Below, piece after piece: positions 34,601 through 45,510 of a stretch of DNA of 64,000 bases (positions are counted from its first letter, which is position 1; each line of letters opens with the position of its first letter). The position numbers and the translations under genes are program-made. This stretch comes from Przewalskia tangutica. Lineage: Eukaryota; Streptophyta; Magnoliopsida; Solanales; Solanaceae. Location: positions 55,812,924 through 55,876,923 of the forward strand of contig CM056730.1 in the NCBI GenBank assembly GCA_029844215.1, read 5' to 3'. The notes beneath the pieces were generated by a model that had not been told where the DNA came from, ran no database searches, and saw only the letters and a list, made by a program, of their open reading frames with translations.

Positions 34601-35029
34601 TTCTGATATTTCGATTTCACATACTTGGTACTGTTATCGACCTCCTTGAGGCTGCGTTCATGCTTGAGTAAAGGTACTCCTACTTTGATCCGTTCTTAGG
34701 ATCACCGTTTGACGTTGGAAAAGCTCGTTTCTCGGAGGCTTAGCATTTTGGTATGGTCCTGTCGTTGTAGATATTTGCATTCAGGGTATGGCGGGGCCAC
34801 TGTCCGCCATTGTTGTTTTAAACTCTTAGAGTGCATAGACTGTTGTAAGGTTGGGATATCTGTTCATTTTGGGGTATTTATATACATATATGCCGAAAGG
34901 CAACTTTTTCCCTAAAGCGTGTCTTATTTATCTTGTTTCATATCTTGGTTGTTTTATATTCCGCTGATTTCTCGATGTATGACTACTTGGGTGCGGGTAA
35001 GGCACGATCCACGTAACGAGCTCGTGACA
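31675..35029 (+). repeat. R4 3' LTR
   Basis: It starts TGTTATACCCCG and ends CTCGTGACA, followed by the TTATC duplication. It has the same composite U3 as the 5' copy (junction about 32010-32040), TATAAATA at 32355-32362 and a type I array at about 34110-34400. Confidence 0.9.
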
Positions 35030-36143
35030 TTATCTTAGCTTCTATGCAGATGGAGGTTTCTACTGGTTTTAATATAATTAATTGTTATTACATTTTCCTT
35101 TATTAACGCTGCAATGTCTTGTTCGATAATTATTCCCATTTCCGAAATCAATATAACATTATTCTTTTAAAAACCAAGTACTCATTACTCACGAATGAGG
35201 TTTCACAACTTTTTAACACAATTCAAGTCAAATACAAGTCAAGTCTCTTATCTTTTAAAAACAATCAACCATATTCGTTTAGCACATGTACGTCTACCGT
35301 ACTACATAGTTCACAATAATCATGCTAGAAAAGATAGGAAGAGGTTCACATACCTCGCGACGATTATCGACAATTAGCAAAACGCTCCAAGTACTATACC
35401 CTTGCTAGCCTTTTCCACCCTTCAAGTAGAATACGCTACTCGTAGTACTTCAACCTATAATGGTCATAAAATGTCTATTAACCTCTAGATCTCTTCGTAG
35501 AATATTCTAAGTACAAGGTCACTAAATTCTACGGAAAATCGGACAGCACTTCCTTTGTTTCTACATACTTTGCCACCTTTTTCAAGGCCGAATTCAATAA
35601 CCAAACGCCACATTTAAGGCTCAAATTAATTCAGCAAATACCAAGGGGATTACACGCCCAACAATACGTGTAAAATTCCGCCCCACAATTACCACCAACT
35701 AGTCCACAATACAATCCAAAATACAATGTTATTCTCGGCTAACAACAACACTACTTCTCTTTCAATTTCTATTTCAATACAAGTTGTTGTTCCAACATGC
35801 TACATAGTCATAAACAATTTCAACAACTATAATTCCCTCTTTATATAACATGTGACAACTAAACTAGTAACCAACTTGAATTACAATCTTAAGGGCTAAC
35901 ATACTAGTTTTTTTTGGATTAGGGTTCCAATAGTCAACTCACTTATCAAACTTCATAATATAAACCTCATGCTTGCTAATATCCAAAGCTACAACAAGTA
36001 GTAATCTTAATTACTAAAACGACAAGAATTATACCTTTACAAGCCCTTAAAATTTCCAAGTTTCAAAGTCGCTCCTTAGCAACTCTTAGCTCATTTCCTT
36101 AAGTTCCAATCCGGTCCAAGCATTCCTTAGAAGCCTATGAAGA
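35030..36143 (-). repeat. R3 LTR-B, second segment
   Basis: It resumes at TTATCTTAGCTTC exactly where 25793 stopped, colinear with LTR-A and LTR-C, and is cut by R5 after GAAGA at 36139-36143. It is AT-rich with no gene. Confidence 0.92.
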
Positions 36144-37643
36144 TGTTATACCCCGTATTTCCAGAGTATGTACGTGAGGATGTACGTAGAAAAGTTGGAG
36201 CCTTAAAGTTAGGCAAGGACGAAATTTTGTTCACAACTACCGAAAAGAATCGTTTTTCGACGAAACGTTTTACAAAACTTGCGAAGGGAAAATTACGGCT
36301 ATGTCATTTATATTCTTTGCGGATTTTTCCGAGAGACGAAATACTTTGGACCAACGAGAGGGCGACACTTGTCACCCTCTAATTGGCGGATGTGTGGGCG
36401 GAAATGGGACGAATTGGAGGTCTTGGAGTAGGTAGGATATTTGTGATATTTTGTGTGGTAGTTGGATAAGGTACACATGGATGAATCCTCACCCTACACT
36501 TGCATAGCACTTGGCTTCATCTTGGCCATTGGTTGGCCTATAAATACCCCCCCTAACTTGAAGGTTTTCTTCATCCACAAAATCATTTCTCCAAGTCTTG
36601 AAAATCTTTCCCCCTCTCTTGTAGTGTTTCGTCCAACACTCCTCCCTTGAGAAAGGCCTTTGTGAAACATACCCCGCCCCTAGTGGTGTTGGCCGAGGCA
36701 CCCCCCCCCCCCCCCCCCTCTTTGCCTAGTTGTTCTCGTAAAATACTACCCCCCTCTTGGTAGAAATACTCTCCAAGTATTGTTACTATTCCAAAATACC
36801 TTGGCCCAAATACCTTGTAGTATTCCAAGGTTACACTTATACTAAAAGCCCAGAAATACTATTATACTTCCCTTCAGTCACTAAACGAAACCCTAAGTAA
36901 AATCTTCACAGTTGGTTGAAGTATTAGGAAGAAGTTTCGTAGAACTTCTAAGGGTTGTTTGGAGCGGGTTGGAGCACCCGGAGTAGGAGCTAAACGTTGC
37001 TCAGGATCGACATTAAACTTGGATAATTTTGGGCTTACCGAGGTAAATAATCCTATCCTTCTATTGTAATTGGAAATTACATATTGTAGTTGTATAGAAG
37101 TGAATATAAGATTCATAGAAGAGAATTGAACTGTAATAGAAGGGTATTACAGAAAAGACTTGAATTGAAATCACGTCAGAAGAATATTCTACAGAGTAGT
37201 CTAGACTTTGATAGACTTGTGTAACCTTTATAGGTTGAATGTTCTGCAAGTAGCATGTGCTACTTGAAAGGTGGACAAGGCTAGCCGAGTTATAGTCGTG
37301 GAGCGTTTTGCTAATAGTCGATAATCGTCGCGAAGTATGTGATTCTTCCTATCCTCTTGAGCATGATATTTTAAAAGAATATATATATAGTACGGTGAGC
37401 GTCGTGTGTTAGCAGACGTAGTTTCTGCAATGTCTTTTGACTTAAGCCTGAATAATAAGAATCTTGAAGTATTTCAAAAGAATTAAGAAACCATTTTGAA
37501 AGGAGAGTAATGCTTGGTTTTAAAAGCTTAAGAGTTATACTAGCTTTATCGGAAGTTAGGTATAACGACTTAAGAGAGATAAAAAGAATGGTTTATTAAT
37601 TTTAGAAGTCAAGAGACTTGATCTTAAAATATAAGAGACTTGA
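36144..37643 (+). repeat. R5 5' LTR, first segment
   Basis: It starts TGTTATACCCCGTATTTCCA and holds TATAAATA (36539-36546). An 18-C run (36701-36718) is 13 C at 46070-46082 in the 3' LTR, so its length is unreliable. R6 interrupts after CTTGA at 37639-37643. Confidence 0.9.
36539..36546 (+). promoter_or_regulatory. R5 5' LTR TATA box
   Basis: TATAAATA after CCATTGGTTGGCC. The 3' LTR copy is at 45903-45910. Confidence 0.65.
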
Positions 37644-40600
37644 TGTCACGACCCGAACCCGGGCCCGTGACTGGTGCCTTACCCCGGGCACCCTAGTGAT
37701 ACAACATCAGAGTAATCAGCGGAATATAAAGACAATACATGAAACCAATGTAATAAGACAGTGAAATAAGAAGACAGGCTAACCAAAAACGGTTACCTTC
37801 AGTGTATATATGAATAACAATTTGAGCGATTACATCCGCACTACGGCTACGCCTGGCGATTACTACAGACCTCTAAGAGTAACATGACAACCATGGCGGG
37901 ACAGGTCCCCGCCATACCCCTGAATGTAAGCACCAACTATGACAGGACTATACCTGATAAGCCTCGGAGAAACGGAGCTTCCCAACGCTGATCGTGACCA
38001 CGAGCTAGGATCAACGGCGGTGTACCTCAACTGCGGCATGACGCGGCCCCGAGAGGTCTGACAGTACCAAGTATGTGAAATCAAATGTTGTAATTGAAAT
38101 CATAGTAGTCTATATAAAGCATGAGACATGTATGATAACCAAACTACGATTCACAATAAATAGCGATCATGTCAGTCGGGGACTCACGCCCTCAAAGTCA
38201 TCACTCAAATATAACAATGGGTCTCACGCCCACAACATCAATCATGCCCGTGGAATACCTTCCTCACTGCCGGCAGTCTATGATATAAAAGCACCAAGGA
38301 ATACACATGAACACCAGGTCCCACCTGTGTCATCATAAAACCGTACGGGGTAAGTACGAAGGCATAGCCGACTACTAAAACCCACAGTACAAACAAGGTC
38401 ATAAACTGTATTATGAGATCTGTCTAGATCGTCACATGATCAAAGCTGGCCACTCGCCCGCAGTATCTAATGTGCGCGTCTAGCCCTGGAACTTCCGCGA
38501 CTCGCATAGGCCACTCCAATGGCCCGCATGGTATTCTCCGCGTCGAGTAGCTACTCCGGCATCGCCCCGACTCGCCGTCCGCATGGCCACATAGACCGCA
38601 TGAAGTATAACCCCGCACACTAACCTGGAACTCTCGTAGCTCCGCATAGGCCCCCGGGACCCGCATGAGGTATTCTCGAATCATAGGTCACACAGACCCG
38701 CCTGAGTCTACCCCGCATCGGAGGGCAGCTTAACCCCCGGGATCAAGGTGAGTGGTATAATACCAACATAACAGTTTATCGTTTAAACAACATAAGCACA
38801 ATCAAGGGAAACCCCTTTACACAAACATCACAAGATACTAACACACGTAGCATCCTAACATGTTTATTTATCAAATCAACAAGAAAATATTTACAAGGCT
38901 ATCACAAACCAACACAATCAAGTTATTCACACAAGGTACTTTCTACTATATGATTAAAAAGATCGGGTTTTTATCCCCAAAGTACTTCATACATTAACTC
39001 TTTAAGAGATATGTTCTTTCACAAATAGTCACACAATACTCGTAGTATATGAAAATAGATTGATTATCTTTTGAAGTAAATCAAAACACTTCTCTTTGTA
39101 AAATCAAGTAACAACATTCTTTTCCAAACGTTCAAGTTTGCCTAATTTCAATTACTCAAGTTTCTCATTTTCGAAAGGTTTCGTAGTTCATAGTTTTAAT
39201 CCCTTAAAACAATTTGAGAAACATATACCTTATGTGTGAGTAGGTTATTCTTGTTCATAACAATCTTATTACAGCAGCCATGATCTAGGAAATGTAATAT
39301 CATTTTGTCTCATCTTAGCTTCTATGCAGATGGAAGTTTCTACTGGTTTTAATAATACTTTATTAGTCAAAACATTTCCCTTTATTAGCGCTGCTGTGGT
39401 TTGTTAGATACTTATTCTGATTTCCGAAATCAGTAAAACATTATTCCTTTAAAAACCAAGTATTCATTACTCACGAATGAGGTTTCACACTTTTAACAAA
39501 AATTCAATTAAGTCAAGTCTCTTATCTTTTAAGATCAAGTCTCTTAACTTCTTAAATTAATAAATCATTCTTTTTATCTCTCTTAAGCCGTTATACCTAA
39601 CTTCCCATAAAGCTAGTATAACTCTTAAGCTTTTAAAACCAAGTATTACTCTTCTGTTAAAAATGATTCAGTATTCTTTTGAAATACTTCAAGATTATTC
39701 AGGCTTAAGTCAAAAGACATTGTCGTAATTATTATTCAGGCTTAAGTCCGAAGACATTGCCGTAATTATTATTCAGTTAACACACGTACGTCTACCGTAC
39801 TATATATATATTCTTTAAAATATCATGCTCAAGAGGATAGGAAGAATCACATACCTCGCGACGATTATCGACTATTAGCAAAACGCTCCACGGCTATAAC
39901 CCGGCTAGCCTTGTCCACCTTCCAAGTAGCACATGCTACTCACAGAACATTCAACCTATAAAGGTTATACAAGTCTATCAAAGTCTAGACTACTCGGTAG
40001 ATTATTCTTCTGATGTGATTTCAGTTCAAGTCTTTTCTGTAATATCCTTCTATTACAGTTCAATTCTCTTCTATATACTTTCCTTGTATATACCTTATAC
40101 TTAATTCGTATACTTCAATAGTATATACTCAATTACAAAAGGGAGACAAGATATTTACCTCGATAAGCCCATAATTATCCAAGTTAAAATGTCGATCCTG
40201 AGCAACGTTTAGCTCCTACTCCGGGTGCTCCAACCCGCTCCAAACAACCCTTAGAAGTTCTACGCAACTTCTTCTTAATACTCCAACCAACTATGGAGAT
40301 TTTCCTTAGGGTTTCGGTTATGAGAAAAAAAGGACATAAGGTAGTATTTCCGGGCTCTACGTATAGAGGTAACTTTGGAATACTACAAGGTATACGGCTA
40401 AGGTATTTTGGTATAGTAACAATACTTTGGAGAGTATTTCTACCAAGAGGGGGGGTATTTATACGAGACAACACCACAAGGGAGGGGGGGTGTATACCCC
40501 TCGGCCAACCCCACTAGGAGGGGGGGGTACTCTCGGCCAAGAGGGGAGGGAATCTCGGCCAAGGGGCCTCACCAAGGGGGGGAGGGGGAGGCTAGGACGA

Positions 40601-41098
40601 GACACTACACTAAGGGGGAGGAAGAGAGCTTTCAAGACTTAGCACAATTTTTGGATGAAGAAGTCTTCAAAGGGGGAGGGGTATTTATAGGGAAATCAAA
40701 GGCCAAGATCTAGCCAAGTGGGGGGCAAGTGGAGGGCCAAGATGTGCTCAAGTGCCCCCTAGTCCCTACTCCTTAAAATCCTCACAAATATCTACCAAAA
40801 ATATCTACCCACTTGACTTGCAAATCGTGCAAGTTGCCGCCCCAAAAGACGTCCAACATGAGGGTGACACATGTCACCCTCCCGTTGGTCCAAAATGTTT
40901 CGTCTCTCGGAAAAATCCGCAAAAATTAAAAATGACATAGCCGGAATTTTCCCTTCGCAAGTTATGTAAAACGTTTCGTCGAAAAACGACTCTAACCGGG
41001 TGTTGTGCACAAAATAAAAATCGGCCAAGCCTACTTTAAGCTTCAAACTTTCCTACGTACGTCCTTACGTACATACTCTGGAAATACGGGGTATAACA
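37644..41098 (-). mobile_element. R6: solo LTR (3,455 bp) in R5 5' LTR
   Basis: It runs from TGTCACGACCCG to GGGGTATAACA and is flanked by perfect CTTGA duplications (37639-37643 and 41099-41103). There is no second LTR or interior. The 3' LTR of R5 reads through the same site uninterrupted near 47008. It has a type I minisatellite (about 38440-38720), hairpins (about 37893-38045) and a minus-strand TATAAATA (40682-40689). It would have arisen by recombination between the two LTRs of a full insertion. It is among the youngest events in the nest. Confidence 0.93.
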
Positions 41099-41103
41099 CT
41101 TGA

Positions 41104-42779
41104 CTTAAATGAATTAATATGAATTTTGTGTGAAACCTCATTCGTGATTAATGAGTACTTGGTTTTTTTTTTTTTTAAATAAAAAAAAAAAAAAAAAAGG
41201 AATAATGTTTTACTGATTTCGGAAATCAGAATAAGTATCGAACAAACCACTGCAGCGTTAATAAAGGGAAATGTTTTGACTAATTAAGTATTATTAAAAC
41301 CAGTAGAAACCTCCATCTGCATAGAAGCTAAGATGAGACAAAATGATATTACATTTCCTAGATCATGGTTGCATTAATAATATTGTTATGAACAAGAATA
41401 ACCTACTCACACATAAGGCATATGTTTCTCAAATGGTTTTAAAAGAGAATTATATTATTAAGTGATTAAGACTACGAACTACGAAACCTTTCGAAAATGA
41501 GAAACTTGAGCATTTGAAATTAGGCAAACTTGAACGTTTGGAAAATAATGTTGTTACTTGATTTTACAAAAGGAAGTGTTTTGGTTTACTTAAAAAGATA
41601 GTCACTCTATTTTAATACTACGGGTATTGTGTGACTTTTGTGAAAGAAACGGATTTTTTAAAGAGTTAATGTATGAAGTACTTTGGGGATAAAAACCCGA
41701 AATTGTTAACATAAAGTAGAAAGTACCTTGTGTGAATAACTTGATTGTGTTGGTTTGTGATAGCCTTGTAATACTTTCTTGTTGATTTGATAAGTAAACA
41801 TGTTAGGATGCTACGTGTATTAGTATCTGGTGATGTTTGTGTAAAGGGGTTTCCCTTGTTGTGCTTATGTTGTTTAACGATAAGCTGTTATGTTATTATA
41901 TCACATACCCCCTTGACTTGTTATACCGAGGGCTTGCCACACTTGATGCGGGTCTATATGGCCTATGCGGTCTATGTGACTATGCGGAGCAGCGGTATGC
42001 TCCAGGATTGATCATTCCGGGTGTTTATCCCGATGCGGGGGATGCCCTATGCGGTTTGTGTGACTATGCGGTCTATTGAGACTATGCGAGTGCGAGTCCG
42101 AGAATGCCGGTTAGCTACCCCGACGCGAGAATACCTCACGCGGTCTGTGTGACCTATGCGGTGCGGGAAGTCGAGGATTAGGCACGCATAATGATACTAT
42201 GGGCGATTGGCCTTGCTTCGATCATTCGCGCCTAGAAAAGACACATTCGCTTTATCTACCTTGCTCGTGTTTATGTTGTGGCACTATGTGCAGTTGAACT
42301 GGTTGTATTTGCAAATGGTTTTAAATACTTTGATTTTACTTCAATACTTTACAGTTTCACATACTTGGTACCTGTTGTACTGACCTCCTTCGGGGGGCTG
42401 CGTTCATACCGCAGGTAGAGGTACACCAGTCATTGATCCTCGCCATGTGGTCAGCCAGCGTTAGGAAGCTCCGTTTCTCGAGGCTTATCGATGGTATAGT
42501 CCCCGTCGTAGTAGTACTTACATTCGTGGGTATGGCGGGGCCTGCCCGCCATTGTTGTCGTATCATTCTTATAGTCTGTAATCGTTGTGGGAAAAGTTGT
42601 AAAAGGGATGTAATCGTCGGATTCATGTTTTTTTATATATATATGCCGGCGGCAATCTTTCTCGATTAAACTGCTTTTCTCATTCATATTATATTATGTC
42701 ATGTTTTATATTCCGATTACACGATGTTGTATCACCAGGGTGCCCGGTAGGCACTACCACGCCCGGTTCGGTCGTGACA
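41104..42779 (+). repeat. R5 5' LTR, second segment
   Basis: It resumes after R6 and ends GTCGTGACA. An odd T14-AAAT-A18 stretch (41163-41198) replaces a simple T run in the 3' LTR (47070-47081). A type I minisatellite lies at about 41930-42200 and the hairpins at about 42398-42560. Confidence 0.88.
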
Positions 42780-42783
42780 AAAG

Positions 42784-42794
42784 TGGTATCGAGC
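42784..42794 (+). other. R5 primer-binding site
   Basis: TGGTATCGAGC, four bases past the LTR end, with the same missing base in CAG as R2 and R4. Confidence 0.8.
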
Positions 42795-42985
42795 GATTAA
42801 TCCTCGGAAAGTGTCTACATACCGTATCTAGTAGAGTCTTGATTATCGGTGTGTTGTGCACCACATCAATAATCAGGAGGCTATAGGATATTTAGGATTG
42901 GTTTTCATTCTTCTCACTCTGAGATCGTGCCTTAGAGTTGTGTTATAAGTTGGACCCCTCTAACGTATTTCTTTCCCTTACCGTT

Positions 42986-43850
42986 ATGCCTCCGCGTAAG
43001 GCAACCCGCCGAGAGGGCAAGGCGGCGAGGAGCCGCGAGTAGAGCACAGAGGTTACGAGGCGCAGCCCAATCATCACCGGGTGGTGCTTCGTCGGGAGTT
43101 CTCGCACGCCGCCCAGCAGAGTTTAGCATTGCGGCAGCTTCCATCTGCCATAATATTTGAACCTTGAGGCCCACGACCCGATGAAAGTATGGATTGCAAA
43201 GAGACGCCCTTGTTACTAGCTAGGAATTTAGCAACCCGAGAGTATTTTATGTACCGATTTATCACGGGTCTTGATGACTATCTAAGAGAAGGTTGTGCAA
43301 GAGTAGCTCTTCAGTCAGGCTTGAGCATGGCCTGTGTACGGGCTTATGCGCAGCACGCAGAGGAACGTAGAGATCGACGGATTAACCAAGATCGCGAAGA
43401 GGCGGCAACAGTGGTCGCTTTGGTAACTTTCGAGGCGAATCGCCTCGCCAAGGATCGATGCGCCTCCGGCAGCAGTGGTCCTCCAGGGTTGAGGATGTTC
43501 GGTATGCAGGAGTTGGTCAAACCTCCGGGCTTCGTGCGCAGATACACGTAGTCCGGCCGGCAGATTCGCTTTTTCCCAATGTTCACGCGATGACAGCGCC
43601 ATCCCGGGAATGTCCTCTTTTGTTGATGCTTGTTTTACCTGCGGCCGTCAGGGCCATGTGTCGAAAGGATGTCCTAGTAGGAGGGATGCAAGTAGGAGGA
43701 CTCACCTACCCGGATCGCCATGATTCGAGTTCGGAGAGGAAGGGTGTTAGCAGGAGGCCACCCCACCTCGGTGTGGCCGTTGTGGTAAGTGTCATTGTGG
43801 GAGTGTCGACTTCTTCGACAGCTTGTTATGCTTGCGCCAGGCGGTGATTG
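42986..43850 (+). pseudogene. R5 gag: capsid-deleted, frameshifted
   Basis: ATG at 42986 begins MPPRKATR. The middle resembles R4: CCCAATCATCACCGG and TATTTTATGTACCGAT are shared, and the capsid block of R2/R3 is absent. The frame 43189-43551 reads YFMYRFITGLDDYLREG, then ERRDRRINQDREE. Knuckles follow out of frame: CFTCGRQGHVSKGCP near 43628-43675, and a broken second module ending CYACARR at about 43823-43847. It has therefore lost the last knuckle residues that R4 keeps. Several frameshifts lie in GC-rich sites. Confidence 0.75.
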
Positions 43851-45510
43851 ATTGGAACGCAGAGGGTAGTGGCGATAGATACAGTGTATACTTAACCTCA
43901 GAGATTGTATGTGTGATAAGATAAGTATATCTTAAGTGTTACGTTCAGTTAACATTGTGTAGATTGTGATTAGAAATCATGGTTAGTTAACCAGGTAAGA
44001 TTGGGGGATAGAGGAAGTGTGAGCCTTAGAGTTTTATACGTAGAGACCTTAGAGGCGAGGCCATCTCGAGTAAAAGATGTATTTTTATGTTTGACCCTTA
44101 TCAGAGTGCATAGTACACGTGAGATATGTTTGTGTGATAAATCCCTGAGTGGTATGAAATGAAAGAGGGTAGTTGAGCTAAGAAGACCACTAGGTTTTTC
44201 GTGACTTGATTAGTGAGATTGTTAGGATCGGGAACAAGAGTTTTCGCGATAATAAGGTGTCATGGATCGGACATGGGTCAAACCGCGTCCTGCATTGTGG
44301 TGGGGTCAGTTCGAGGTGGTCCCGCTAGGTGGTGGGGTCACAGGGGTGTTAGGCCCAAGTTTAGTTAACCATCGTACGAGTTCGTGAACGCGTTCGACCA
44401 GTAGTCGGGCCGATGAGGTTAGCCCATCTTGTCTTTTAGTCAAGACCGTTTACTCGGCAGAGGGTTATGCGAGATATTATATCAGAAAGGTTGTAAGGCT
44501 ACACGAGGTGCCTACTTTCACCTTATGACAGGCAGTGGAGCCCAGTTTACGGCTGTTTCTTTTCTGGAGGTTTTTACCAGGCAGGGTTAGGAACTCAGGT
44601 GAGTCTCGATGGCATTCGCCTCGGGCGGTGTTTGGATTTCAGGGGTAGCTGTGAGGATTGTTGCCTCCTGTTGAGGGAGTGTTTTTATAACTACCATTTC
44701 AGTATTCGGATATCGCCTTATGAAGCCTTGTAGGGGCGGAAGTATAAGTTATCGATCGATTGGTTCGATGTTGGCAAGGTTCAGATAGTTGGTTCATACT
44801 TGTTTCGGCAGAATGTGGATAGGGTGAAGCTTATCCAGTAGAGGTTATTGGCAGCTCAGAGTTAACAGAAGTCGTGCGGATAATCGGCGACGACGCTTGG
44901 GGTTCAGGTTGACGGTGGGTCTTCTTAAAGGTACCACCCCGGAAAGGGGGGTGACGAGTTTGGAAAACAGAAGAAACTTAGCCCGAGTTACTTTGGGCCT
45001 TTTCAGGTCATGTGAAGAATAGGCCAGGTTGCCTATAGTTAGCATTGTCGTCCGACGTAGGAGGCAGTACGTCTGATCTTTCATGTTGCTATGTTCGTAA
45101 GAGTATCGGAGATCCATCCAGAGTATTCTCAGTTAATGATGACCAAATTGGAGGTGGTAACCCAGAGTTTTGGAAACTGAAGCAGTAACAGGAATGTGGT
45201 AAGTTATGAGAAAGAATTCGAGTGTACGAGAAGGGTACGACGAGTAAGGGAAGAAGCGAGCATGTGTTAAGAACATAGATGTGATCTTTTCTTTTGTAAA
45301 GTGAAGGTGCGAAGGGAGTATCTTTTAGCCCTTGGGTGGGAGTTTTTGTGATGTTAGAGGTGATTCCTCGTGGACTTGGATGTAAGTATTTGCGCGGGTG
45401 TTTTCTGTGGCCATGTGTGGCATTTGCAAACTGGTTAAGCTATGAGGAACTTCATCGTTATCCGTCTTGAGAAGGAACATTCGGGACGAATGTTTCTAAG
45501 GAGGGGAGAA
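43851..45510 (+). pseudogene. R5 3' interior: non-coding block, integrase C-terminal relic, polypurine tract
   Basis: 43851-44790 is the conserved non-coding block. About 44795-45130 is a stop-ridden integrase end: VDRVKLIQ-stop-RLLAAQS, SPSYFGPFQV, VAYS and IFHVAMF can be read. The chromodomain is missing. The palindrome is at 45477-45493 and the polypurine tract at 45498-45510. Confidence 0.78.

Larger units (their letters stand above)
25794..35029 (+). mobile_element. R4: complete gag-only LTR element in LTR-B
   Basis: LTRs at 25794-29219 (3,426 bp) and 31675-35029 (3,355 bp) flank a 2.46-kb interior with primer-binding site, gag relic, a scrap of the pol end and a polypurine tract. The LTRs are nearly the same in AT-rich parts. 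It has perfect TSDs. Its LTR is unusual in joining two U3 types in series. Without protease and reverse transcriptase it must use proteins from elsewhere. Confidence 0.92.

Noticed and set aside
36701..36718. C18 run as a functional tract
   Set aside because: Its length differs between the two R5 LTRs and is typical of homopolymer error or slippage.
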